A stretch of 64,000 nt of DNA, from the NCBI RefSeq assembly GCF_032854445.1, contig NC_088295.1:4220501-4284500 (forward strand), given 5' to 3'. Source of the DNA: Liolophura sinensis. Lineage: Eukaryota; Mollusca; Polyplacophora; Chitonida; Chitonidae. The position numbers and the translations under genes were made by a program. The notes beneath the pieces were generated by a model. That model was not told the origin of the DNA. It did not search any database and saw only the letters and a list, made by a program, of their open reading frames with translations. Positions 12,025 through 22,552 of this stretch are shown piece after piece (positions within the stretch are counted from its first letter, which is position 1; every line of letters starts with the position of its first letter).

Positions 12025-13859
12025 TAGTATTCCATTAAATTGTTCTTCTTTATTGTTCTTCTTCAGTACCCTGAAGAGAGTGCGCGTGGCTGATTGTCTT
12101 AATTTTTATCGCTAGTGCACGCGCAGTTTGAGTTCAAATCCGCCCTTGGGAAGGAATGTGTAGATCCACCTGCTTTCAGTGCTTGTGCAGCCTTGGTGAC
12201 AATAAGCCGTCGATGACTTTCGTGTGGTCGTTTACGCAGTTTACATTCGTTGAAAACCACTTATCTTTCGTCGATTTGGTGAGCATATCTACATCACTCT
12301 AAGAAAGTTCTACAGTAGTCATGAAAAAATAGTTGCTTACCTCGGGAACTCCACTTTCCACAACCCACAATACTGACATCAACCGTATACCTGAGTAAAA
12401 ACTTGATTATTATGTGAAACAACAATCAATCAAATGAAATCCAATCAAATTATTACCATATGTGATTGGAGTAATTCTGTCACAAGCTAGGCGGCCTTTA
12501 TATTGTGCAGTAATGTGCTGCTTGAAGTTCATGCACGACACCAGACATAGCACCATACCATGCAATCATAGCATGGTGACTCTGAACCGAGAGGTCTGTC
12601 CTGTGCTCAGTAATGTATATTACGGACGTCAGGTGAGGAAACTATGTGCAGCATGTTATTTGAAAGAAAAGGCAACTAATTATATAAACTGAATTATTTA
12701 AAAAAGAACTAGGAGTGGAAACAGATCTAAAGAGATACAGTCATTTCTTCTGATGTGATTGTAACTCAATAAAATTAATGTTTAAACCGGAATTGTTACT
12801 GGGGCATGGCATGTACCATGTTAAACCGATCGAAGCACGATGTCGCGTCACTCATACCTCACGCATGCCATCTTGTGGTTAAAAGGAAACCAGGGTTTGG
12901 GTGTCGTGAGAGGAAATATCTGCGTTCTCGCTTTATCAAAATTGGCAACAAAATTGGTGACTCTTTCGATTTTTTTTTCAATCTGTGTTATTTTGCTTAA
13001 TTTACTATATCTCTGCAATATTTCAGTCGTGCAACATCACAAATACAAAAGTTCTGCTTTGTATACTTCATGCGGGATGCTATATCGATGCATGTATACA
13101 TTTAGTTTGGTGTTGTCTCCTCTTTTAAAGCGGTTGGTTACATGAGGTCTGACCCAGGCTTAGCATTCGTATCGTGTAGGCGAATAGCGATATGCTACCA
13201 TGCGAGAAAATCTTTGTTGCGTTTAGAATATACGAAAAGATTTTCCTGGTTTGACTATATACACTATCATTCATGTTAGTTTCTGTGTTGCCTTTAAGTC
13301 TCCACCAGCTGTTGAGCATTTGTCAGTCCTTCTTCATGATCGCCCATAGGTTCTGTCATATATACCAACGGTGAGTTAGGCCTATCATTTTAAGTGGCTG
13401 TTTAGTATGTTCATGTGAGAAGATTGTAAACTAGTGTATGCTCTCACTCTAATTGAAAGAGACAGAATGACACAGTCGGGCCGTGCGCTCACTCCGCGCA
13501 AGCATTTAAATACGCAGCGTTACTGAGTGGATATGCATCCAGTCAAATAACGGCCATTAAAACTTATTAAATTTCACCTCTGGTATATGTAGGCGTAAAG
13601 TCAGTAGAAGGTGTATTGCTGTTACTTTTCTGCTCGAGTCAGGTGGATCTAATCAGGAGTGTAAATGAATCCCGGCTGTTCCTGTAGATCGTGAATAGGT
13701 CTATGCATCATTCCGAATTCCTGTACTGTCTCAGCTCCCGTTATACACACGCCATCTTTAAGCTACATGAGACTCTGCCAAACCACTACAGAATCTTTTC
13801 ATGTGACATTTATAGTGCTATGTTACAGCTGGTTCACTTGACCCGCGCCCCGATCTGAC
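12025..13859. other. Intergenic, no supported gene
   Basis: No recognisable protein similarity in any frame. Some splice-like signals exist: on the minus strand an acceptor-like 'tactcag' near 12400 and a 'CCCGAG-gtaagc' donor near 12341, about 50 bp apart, and on the plus strand 'acgtcag-gtgagg' near 12640. Without a conserved product these are only candidates for non-coding exons. Confidence 0.5.
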
Positions 13860-14124
13860 GCTCTGTACAAGATTTCGAATCGCTCCGCCAGTCAACCCTT
13901 ACATTACCGAGAAGACTTGTATTCCTACACTGGGATCCCTCCACAGCCAGGAATCTCCCACCCTCCCACCGTCTACAGGCTACCTGTCTGGAGGGACTCC
14001 CATCACCAGCTGGCCCCACTCTTTACCGCTACAGCATCAGACAAGTTCACAACATCAGAGCGCTGATAAAGCAGATAGTGGATTATGTGGTAGCTAGGTT
14101 AACACTGTTTAGCATTGAAGCGGG
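13860..14124 (+). other. Possible exon ending in a consensus splice donor, product unknown
   Basis: An open plus-strand frame of more than 80 codons runs to a strong donor, GAAGCGGG followed by gtgagt at 14125. The translation (for example LQATCLEGLPSPAGPTLYRY) has no recognisable domain. It may be an untranslated or non-coding exon, perhaps part of the noggin-like transcription unit downstream. Confidence 0.2.
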
Positions 14125-14269
14125 GTGAGTATGATGGGTGGGTGTGTATGCGATCAGAGCACCTGTTTTGGTCAATGTGTAACGTATACCTTTATGGAGA
14201 ATTCCGGAGAAATTCAAAAAATCATCATGTACCTGTACAACAGAAATATACCTCCGGTAAGTGGAATGA

Positions 14270-14505
14270 CTGGGAGCTTTTACAAACAGACATATATATC
14301 CATTAAACTGGATAACTGGGAGCTTTTACAACAGACATACATATCCATTAAACTGGATAATTGGGAGCTTTTACAAACAGACATATATATCCATTAAACT
14401 GGATAATTGTGAGCTTTTACAACAGACATATATATCCATTAAACTGGATAATTGGGAGCTTTTACAAACAGACATATATATCCATTAAACTGGATAATTG
14501 GGAAT
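14270..14505. repeat. 45/46-bp tandem repeat, about 5 copies
   Basis: Units start with 'tgggagcttttacaaacaga' and continue through 'tatccattaaactggata'. Spacing alternates between 46 and 45 bp because of a one-base difference in 'acaaacag' versus 'acaacag'. Confidence 0.93.
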
Positions 14506-14633
14506 TACCCTTATGTAAGAGTTAGGCTAGTGAGCTGTAGAACCACACATGCAGACCAGTGGCTGGGCGATACAGGTTATTGGAAGAGCCACGCATGTTA
14601 GTGCTCTGTATGGCGACACATGGTTCATATTTC

Positions 14634-14765
14634 ACCATTCGCAGGTTGCTGCAAGGCCTTTCTGCGTACGGCCAGAGAGGAAGCCAGCATGAGCTGAACT
14701 CACAGCGACCACATTGGTGAAAGGCTCCTGGATCATTGCGCCGCGCTGGCGTGCAAACCACCTCG
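14634..14765 (-). mobile_element. tRNA-derived SINE, 5' part (minus orientation)
   Basis: Reverse complement of the SINE head and centre: the tRNA-like region with the B-box-like 'gttcagctcat', 'gctggcttcctctctggcc' and 'cagcaacctgcgaatgg'. The 3' tail is absent. Confidence 0.8.
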
Positions 14766-14839
14766 TAGTGAAGAATGTTTCACTTTAATATATGTTGGTG
14801 TTCAGGTTTAATGGAAGCCACATATGCTTGTGTTCCTCT

Positions 14840-15200
14840 AACGTCTCTAGCATCTAGCGTTTAGCGTCTCTAACGTCTAGGGTATCTAGCGTCTCTAGCG
14901 TGTCTAGTGTCTAGCGTCTCCAGCGTCTCCAGGGCCTCCATCGTCTAGCTTTTCTAACGTCTCTAGCATCTAGCATCTAGCGTCTCTAACGTCTCTAGTC
15001 TCTAGTCTCCAGCGACTAGCGCCTCTAGCGTTTAGTGTCTGTAGCGTCTCCAGCGTTTAGCGTTTAGTCTCAAGGGCCTCAAGCGTCTCCAAGCGTCTAG
15101 CTTCTGGCGTGTGTAGCGTTTAGCGTCTCTAGCATCTCTAACGTTTAGCGTCACTGACGTCTCTAGTGCTTGTAGTGTCTCTAGTGTCTAGCGTCTTGTT
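14840..15200. repeat. Degenerate 'tctagcgtc' short-period repeat
   Basis: About 360 bp of loosely repeated 'tctagcgtctctaacg' words, 6 to 18 bp apart. It lies 200-900 bp upstream of the proposed noggin-like 5' exon. Confidence 0.85.
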
Positions 15201-15399
15201 ACTCTGGCAGCATTAACTGGACTGTTTAATGACAGGTATCGCCAGCCTTTGTTTTCAGACGGGAGAGTCCCTCGGCTAGTTTCAAGAATTGCTTCTTTAC
15301 GAGCGAGTGCCCCTTTAATACCGCTGTTTTTTGTTTTTTTCTGTGAGCGAAATCGAGATCGGTCAGGCATAGACAGTACAGAAAGTTGGAGAGTCAGGA

Positions 15400-15742
15400 G
15401 GAACGGTAGGTATCCGTGTTGTGATTGGTTGTTTGCCTTTCCCTCATTACGTGCGGCCTAGCAGGCACGGATAGCGGAGCCGAAACCCCCCAGTCTCCTG
15501 AATAGACCCTCACTACCGTTGCCGGAGGGGTGAACGCTATACACGCGTCACCTATTCCAGCAACCAGTTAACACTCAAATCGAGCCCAGTCAGGTAACTC
15601 TGAAAAGGTACTCTGCGAAAAGGCACGTCCCTGAGGACGGAGAGCAGCCTGTCTCCGTGAGAGATGATACCAGACAGAATTAACGTAAAATCACAAAACG
15701 GGTGAGAGGATACTACAGACATCACCAAACAAATGTGGACAG
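15400..15742 (+). promoter_or_regulatory. Possible promoter and untranslated first exon of the noggin-like gene
   Basis: A CpG-rich interval containing an inverted CCAAT box ('gattggtt' near 15423). It ends in a near-perfect donor: ATGTGGACAG followed by gtaagt at 15743. Good acceptors lie downstream at 17255 ('ttcttttgttcag') and 17695 ('gcgttttcccag'), the second only 51 bp before the noggin-like ATG. The small ATG in this exon is out of frame with noggin and would be an upstream ORF. The assignment to this gene is inference from position. Confidence 0.35.
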
Positions 15743-16325
15743 GTAAGTCAAATTAGTTAACGATTGCCTCTCTCAGATGTATGCGTCGTCACAAACATTC
15801 ATTAATATACATATCACATTGTTTATACTTATACTTCAATGTGCCAGGCCATAATCCTCGCAGTCATTACCGAGGCAGTTAACAGCCGTACACAGTTTCA
15901 TATCCTCTTAGGGAGACACTATTCACCCGCTCAGGCCAAAGACCACTATTTCAGATGAAATTGGGTCCGTTGCTTAGACTGGGGGTGTTCACCGTCGAGG
16001 TGATCAGTAATACCAGTACCCAAATAGCTTATTTATTAGGCCATGTACATATGTTCCCGGTCTGGTTAAAGGAGCTGAGATGCTATACAGTGTGACGTAT
16101 ATAGTTGAGAGCTGACACAGAACACTTAGGTTCACAAGGAATGTGTACGGCTTGTAATCTGACAACATCAACGCTATTGCATAAGTATGCACGCTACACA
16201 GAGGTGAAGGCGACGTTGCGATTCTGTTGATGGGCTGGTTTGATTGAATGATCTCGTGAATGTCCTGAAATGTGTCAGTTCTATAAAACGAACCCGAAGG
16301 CCTATCGTTACGATATTTGGATATC

Positions 16326-16483
16326 TTATTTGATTGGTGTTTTACGCCGTACTCAAGAATATTTCACTAATACGACGGCGGCCAGCATATGGTGGGAGGA
16401 AATCGGACAGAGCCCTGGGAAACCCACGACCATCCACAGGTTGCTGGAAGACCCTCCCACGTACGGCCGGAGAGGAAGCCAGC
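16326..16483 (-). mobile_element. SINE, 3' part and centre (minus orientation)
   Basis: Reads tail first: 'ttgattggtgttttacgccg', then 'actcaagaatatttcact', 'ggccagcatatggtgggag', and 'cggagaggaagccagc'. The tRNA head is missing. Confidence 0.88.
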
Positions 16484-17255
16484 GGTATCAAACATCATAG
16501 CCTGTATAGTGCAAAGGGTCGCAATCATGACATCATCACATGAAGTGTCACATTATCACAGTCTTCAACAATCAGTGATCACACCCCTGTGTATTCAGAA
16601 GTATACCAGCCCCTATAGGGATTTAACACTCATTAACAAGGTGATTTAGTGAGGCATTCTCGTTGTGAAATGGTCAAAATAATTTTGAAAGGTGACTTTA
16701 AGCGGAAAGTCTTCAGCAGGTGTCTGTACTTGTGGCGTCACGCCTCTAAACCTCATATTAGAGAAAATGTCCTAATTTAGATCCAAACATTGGATATAAT
16801 TGCGATACAACGTTGTCGGTTGAGTAGTGTTCTTAATGGTCTTGCATACATCTACTCCAATGCTTCTCCACCGAACCTTCCACTTGCACGATGTTGTTTT
16901 AACGTTTTCGACGCATGTGATGTAAATTTATTTGCCATGTTAGTTTGTAAATAGCTCATGGCAATGTATGATGGGGATATCGTGTGATATTGACAGCAAT
17001 CGGGGACCAGGTTTGATATTTTACGTATTTATTCGGTTATTGGGTTTCTCTGTTTGCTTGCAGCTGAGTTTACTATTTGACGTAGACTATAGAGTCGTGT
17101 CTGCACAGACGTCTGTAAATCTTCCTTTTAATCTATTTCATTCATCTTCTTGTCCTGTCTCCCGCCTGTCAGCATGTTCTGCTGTTTGCATTTCGTGCTC
17201 AGTTTCCCGTCGTGGTGGCAATTGCGTTTTTATGTTCCTCTTTTCTTTTGTTCAG
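16484..17255. other. Unique DNA upstream of the noggin-like gene
   Basis: No recognisable gene. A 143-codon plus frame (16968-17399) overlaps the 17255 acceptor and shows no domain. Confidence 0.5.
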
Positions 17256-17746
17256 AGTCCTAACAAAACAGGAGAGCCATGGTTCCCTTTCAATGGCCGT
17301 GTGATCACTCCACGCCTCGTCACAGCTTTGTCTCCGTTATTCCTCCGCGCATTGCAGAAGGATAGCACGTGTCGGAGCTGCCAGTGGACCAGACCGTGAA
17401 TTGAACGTTTTCACAAAGGATAGGCTCTGTGGTTCGTTAAGACTTTCCCACATGATTATCTGGATGATTTCTCCGCACTTTTCAAATGACTGACAACCAC
17501 TTCATCTGTTCCTAAAATATTTCGTTTTATACCATTGCTCAAAGGATCAGCTTGACATACTTTGAAGGTTTTGCTGTGTAATTTCCAAACGCATTTAAAC
17601 AGGATCGCATGTCCTTCCTCTGACGAGTCATTGAGTCAGTTTAGGGATTTCGCCACTGATTCTGGTTGCCAAATCGTTCCTCTGCGTTTTCCCAGGAAAG
17701 ATTACATTCTTTGAACTTATAATCAACCTGCTAGCTTATCGTCAAG
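17256..17746 (+). other. Candidate 5' untranslated region of the noggin-like gene
   Basis: Bounded on the left by a pyrimidine-rich acceptor ('cctcttttcttttgttcag') ending at 17255. A second acceptor ends at 17695. Either would place the leader directly before the start codon at 17747. Confidence 0.3.
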
Positions 17747-18623
17747 ATGACTGGGTTACGCCATTCTGGCATAGCGTGGATCTTCTGCATAATTATCTCG
17801 TCAGATCTGTTCAGTGGTACCTTGGGCACGTTTCCGTTAAAGTCCAGTTCCTTCCAGGGTCAGCTTCGGCCAGAGATGACCGTGACGGACAATGACGGAT
17901 CTACTATACGCGTGGTCAGTAAGATCGCCAACATGGCCGACGACTTACCACCAAAGAAGAGGATGAAGAAAAAGAAACTGCTTAAGCGGCTGGGTGAATA
18001 CTTTGATCCAGAGTGGATGTCTGTGAACCAGCCGGAAGACGCCCTCCACCGGGTCGCTTCCGTAAATCTCAGCGCAGACTCTAATCTGGTACGAGAGATG
18101 TCCAAGGTAAATCTGACATTGACCCATGCCAATGGGAGTGTGATGTCTGTCGATGCAGGCCTCATGGAAGCCGTGAGGAGCTGGCTGATCCATCGAGCTT
18201 CCTGCCCCATCCATTACGTCTGGGTGGATCAAGGAGAACGCTGGTGGCCGCGATGGCTGCGCACTGGGGTTTGTGTGGATGACACGCCCTGCTCCTGGCC
18301 TCCCGGCATGCACTGTGTTCCGGCCGAGAATACAGTCATTCACTTGCTCCGGTGGCACTGCAAAACCCGGATGTACCCGAAGAAAGCATGGAAGAAACGT
18401 TTCAGACTTGGTGGAGACGATCAAACCGTAGGCACCAGAAATTACCTGAAGCTGAAAAAAGACAGGACAAAACTCGAACCTGAACAGCCCAGCAACTCTC
18501 AAACTGACGAGTTGGTGAGACTTTTGCAATCGAGGAGACCAAAGTTTCGTAAAAACTAAAAGGAAATGCAAATGGATCCGGGTTCCTTACCCAGTGACAT
18601 CAGCCTGTTTTTGTACATGTTAA
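17747..18623 (+). CDS. Noggin-like secreted BMP antagonist, reading frame broken near the C-terminus
   Basis: Noggins bind BMP ligands outside the cell and block their receptors. The open frame codes 270 residues (stop at 18557-18559). Visible: a hydrophobic signal peptide (residues 1 to about 28), a basic KKRMKKKK stretch (70-77), LGEYFDPEWM (82-91) matching the noggin YDPGFM region, N-glycosylation sites at 107, 122 and 129, then the cystine-knot core CPIHYVW (153), ERWWPRWL, cysteines 176, 182, 190 and LRWHC (205). The last four knot cysteines are missing from this frame. They lie just after it in another frame, at 18567-18623: CKWIRVPYPV then CFCTC and a stop, matching noggin CGWIPIQYPI...CKCSC. 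Removing one A from the run at 18551-18555 joins the two. About 60 extra, mostly basic residues lie between Cys5 and Cys6; the noggin-like (nlg) subfamily is described as carrying such an insertion. Confidence 0.9.
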
Positions 18624-19017
18624 ATTGCCTTCTAAAGTTTCTGGTCTGTGGATGGGACAGATGAACGAACTGCATAAGGCCCATGCCTCACAAGACTGCA
18701 GTTAACTGCCTGCCATTTCATTGCGTTCGTGCTACTGATTGTTCGAAAATGTTGAGCCCGTTTTCAAATTGTGACTATTTCACAGTTGCCGAGACATTGT
18801 TTGTCATTTATTGTTACATAGTTTTACTTGTTATTTCTTTACGTCTTCAAGACTTTTGACGAGCTTGAAAGATTTAATTATTTCCTGACAGTTTGTCATT
18901 CAAGATTGTTTAAATTGTCACACAAGTTTAATTGGCAGCTGATCTGGCTTCGAGCAATGGTGAATTCACATGATGAGTATATTTGGTAGTCTCACACAAT
19001 CACTGTTCGTGTGTTTT
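18624..19017 (+). other. Probable 3' untranslated region of the noggin-like gene
   Basis: AT-rich sequence following the second stop codon. No clear AATAAA polyadenylation signal was seen before the 25-bp array. Confidence 0.4.
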
Positions 19018-19527
19018 TCACATGACGACTGCTTACCCTGATTCACATGACGACTGCTTACCCTGATTCACATGACGACTGCTTACCCTGATTCACATGA
19101 CGACTGCTTACCCTGATTCACATGACGACTGCTTACACTGATTCACATGACGACTGCTTACACTGATTCACATGACTGCTTACACTGAATCACATGACGA
19201 CTGCTTACACTGGTTCACATGACGAGTGCTTACACTGATTCACATGACGACTGCTTACACTGATTCACATGACGACTGCTTACACTGATTCACATGACGA
19301 CTGCTTATACTGAATCACATGACGACTGCTTACACTGATTCACATGACGAGTGCTTACACTGATTCCCATGACGACTGCTTACACTGATTCACATGACGA
19401 CTGCTTACACTGATTAACATGACGACTGCTTACACTGAATCACATGACGACTGCTTACACTGATTCACATGACGACTGCTTACACTGATTCACATGACGA
19501 CTGCTTACCCTGATTCAAATGATGACT
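19018..19527. repeat. 25-bp tandem repeat, about 20 copies
   Basis: Unit 'cacatgacgactgcttacac' plus 'tgatt', period 25 bp. The first copies carry 'taccc' and the later ones 'tacac'. One unit near 19170 has lost 3 bp. It begins 395 bp after the noggin-like stop, so it may lie in the 3' untranslated region. Confidence 0.95.
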
Positions 19528-20446
19528 GCTTATACGTGTCTTCACAAAATCACTGCTTCCCTCCTTGCACACTTTGAAATTCAACACCGTTTCACAGCCT
19601 GGTTTGAACGTCCAGGTCGACTAACTTGGAAGACTGATACATGCAGGTTGTTGTTATAGTTTGTATATACATGCAGAGACCTTGTGAGGAAAGGCTTCAA
19701 AACGAACATCATCACCTACACGGATAATTGATAGCGACAATGTGAGCGATCAGATTACAGCTTTAGTGTAAAAATACAATTCAAGCTGACACTTTGTTTA
19801 TTTGGTTTTAAGACGTGTTAAATATTACACCACTCTGTGAGATTGTTGACAACACCACTGACTCCGCGCATTGACTCGACAGGAATGAGACCCAAATAAA
19901 CTGGGTCCGGGATACTACTGCTTGGAGGATAGCACTGAAATGAGACCGGGAGAATTCGTATCCTTAAAATTTGTGAACCAACCCAAAACTCCAGTAAGCC
20001 TATCAACTGACATTTTTCAGCGCTTATAGTGCAATGAGTAGTCCATATATTCGCTGTGGTATACCGGTATATTACCTATGAGCCTAGCCACATGAAGCCT
20101 ATTGCTTACCATGTTAGACTGAGTCAGCGCAGGAACAAACAGTAAATGGAGGTAAATACATAGATGAAAGAGATTTTAGCACAGCTACAAGTATCGTCTA
20201 TGTTCATAATGCTCTGGTAGTACTGTCAATAGAATTTATTTTTATTACAGCACGGCTATGTGAATATTGATAATGAACCTTTTCCGCCAACCCAAAGTGA
20301 TTCTGGCTAAATCTTTGTAGTCTTTTGCTCATTCCTATCAAGGCGCTGACGATTTGTGGTCAAACTGGTAACGTAGTTCTTATGTATTACAAGACACAAT
20401 TATCAGCCCAGCTTGGACCCGAGTCGCCACTGCGGTAACGGGAACG
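19528..20446. other. Unique DNA, no gene seen
   Basis: Short scattered open frames only, no family recognised. Confidence 0.6.
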
Positions 20447-20625
20447 TATTGTAAAACTTTTGCCCAGTAGTGGTTAATGGTCTGATCATCATACCGGTAC
20501 CTTAAACGGTAGCGCATTGTAAGGCATGTGCCCAGCAGTGCTTAACGGTTTGATCGTCCTACCGGTACATTAACGGTAACGCATTGTGAAGCCTGTGCCC
20601 AGCAAGTGCTTAATGGTTTGTTTTG
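20447..20625. repeat. 67/68-bp tandem repeat, about 2.7 copies
   Basis: 'cattgtaaggcatgtgcccag' type words begin at 20447, 20515 and 20582. Each is followed by 'ggtttgatc.tc.taccggta' type sequence and 'acggtaacg'. Confidence 0.8.
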
Positions 20626-21590
20626 GCATACCCTAAACTGTAAACTCGTGGATATTATAGTCTTTGTGGTCACTTTTTCCACAGATAAGTATTTGTACAA
20701 ATCACTTGACCACAAACATTTGAAAAGCCCGTATATTGCCTTTTTATTTACTCAACGGTTTCTTCCTGCCAGTATACAATCGGGTCAGTAGCATGCATGG
20801 GGCCTGTTCTTGCATCTTAACATGACAAGTTTACGCACGAAGATTGGAAGCTCCAATTATATTTTTTGGACGTCTAAGTAATTAAGTTTATATATATATA
20901 TATATGCTTAATTTGTGGTTATTAAAGAACGTCATTAGATATGGCTGAAGGTTTGGTTGTTGATTTCAAGTGACCTCATAGCCTAGTACAATCACAAATT
21001 CACAGTAATTATAGAAACATACGAAGACTATACGTCCATACATTATAACTTAGGCTAAGTCATTTGGTAAGTACTCTTCCTTCTCCGCTAAAAGAAAAAG
21101 AAAATTTAGCGCAAATCTCAAAGACGATCTTTAACATAGCAGCAACACATTTTGCATAACTATAGAACGAAAGACAGGCCTACAGCTACATGTAACGTAA
21201 AGCATTGAAAAAGCATACAAATTTAATTTATTTGCGAAATCACAGACCACGATTTTGATAAATGAATTCGACGTCATGCCTAAAATGTCTTCCCGCATGG
21301 CTGAACACAGTTGACTGTCTCTCCCTTACATGACATGTATGATTTATGTATTATGTCATTTCCTATGGAAATTGGTGTTTTGCGTTTTGGGAATGGGTCT
21401 TGCGATTATCAACTTGGAACGCCCATTTACGGTATACGAATGGTACATGAATGTTATACCATGTCGAGGAGCTGGTGATATATGGATTTATTTCATTACA
21501 TACTTATATACATGTACGGCAGTGTTGCTAATCCTAAACAAATGTGTGATGTTAACCAGAAGCCTATAACTGTTACAGGATGTGTTGCAC
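20626..21590. other. Unique DNA with a (ta)n tract
   Basis: A dinucleotide TA run lies at about 20889-20905. The stretch 21380-21440 resembles 39040-39110 ('ttttgggaat.g..cttg.gatt'), suggesting another dispersed repeat. No gene is supported. Confidence 0.5.
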
Positions 21591-21850
21591 TTATTTATTT
21601 GATTGCTGTATTACGCTTTACTCAAGAATATTTCACTTATTCGACGATGGCCCACATTATGGTGGAAGGAAACTGGGCAGAGATCGGGGGAAACCTACGA
21701 CCATTCGCAGGTTTCTGCAAGGCCTTTCCAAGTACGGCCGGAGAGGAAGCCAGCAGGAGATTTACTTGAACTCACAGCGACCGCATTAGTGTGAGGATCG
21801 TGGATTATTGCGCCGTGCTAAAGTGCTAACCACCTCGGCCACGGAGGCCC
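21591..21850 (-). mobile_element. Near full-length tRNA-derived SINE (minus orientation)
   Basis: Runs from the 'ttatttatttgattg' tail through 'actcaagaatatttcact', 'gcaggtttctgcaaggcc' and 'cggagaggaagccagc' to the tRNA-like head ('gaactcacagcgaccgc', 'ccacctcggccacggaggcc'). About 260 bp. Together with 31856-32122 it defines the family's full length. Confidence 0.92.
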
Positions 21851-22177
21851 CTAACGCACTTTGAATGTTATTATATTTTGGTTAAAGCATCAGTTGTGAA
21901 ATTTGTATAGTTTCTAAAACCAGTTGTGTACAAAAATACACAAGATGTGTACCACTGACAGGGCCTTGACATTATTTGTAAATTTACGCATGGCACATTA
22001 ATAAGTACCCAACTGTGTACCTTGTTAGACGTGCATTTATAAAGCAATCGTTAAAACTAATTCCCTACAAATTAGGCCTACCCCTGTAGTAAAATTGCCA
22101 CATATAGACCTAAGTTAAACTGGTGGCTAATGGGAAAGAAGCGTGTATACACGTGAATATCGGGCAAAATGAGTCAG

Positions 22178-22270
22178 TATTTATTTATTTACTGGATTTG
22201 GTTTAATGCTGTAGGCACTACTGAAGAATATTTCATTTAAATGGCGGCGGTCGATCTGGTGTATGAAAAT
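22178..22270 (-). mobile_element. Diverged SINE tail fragment
   Basis: 'tatttatttatttact', 'actgaagaatatttcattt' and 'atggcggcggtc' match the 3' end of the SINE in minus orientation. Confidence 0.65.
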
Positions 22271-22552
22271 GGCAAAAAGTGTGTAAGAAACCAGAGCCGT
22301 TCAGCGGGAGTATACAACATATATAGACGGGAAATACATAGGCCTATTGTGAGGCCTGGTGTAGTGGTGTTGACCGGCTAGGCCGCAGACCCAGAACTAT
22401 GACTTTTTTAGCCCTTGAGTTCAATGCCAACTTATGACAAATACAAACATTTTATAGCATTCTTATTAATCGACAGAGTAATCATCTAGTAAGTTGTTGA
22501 TTTGACTCTTTTTCATGTTTTTAAAGTAAAATTTTCAAATAATGCACAAAAA

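Noticed and set aside
15732-15742. Upstream ATG (M-W-T) as the true noggin-like start
   Set aside because: Splicing it to the acceptor at 17695 puts it out of frame with the noggin-like protein, and the ATG at 17747 is followed by a good signal peptide.
18554-18560. Programmed +1 frameshift as the main explanation for the noggin-like break
   Set aside because: The site AAC-UAA has none of the context known from antizyme-type shifts that I can recognise. A homopolymer indel is simpler. Kept only as an alternative.
17860-18571. Two minus-strand frames opposite the noggin-like gene
   Set aside because: Shadows of the real gene on the plus strand; no family signature.
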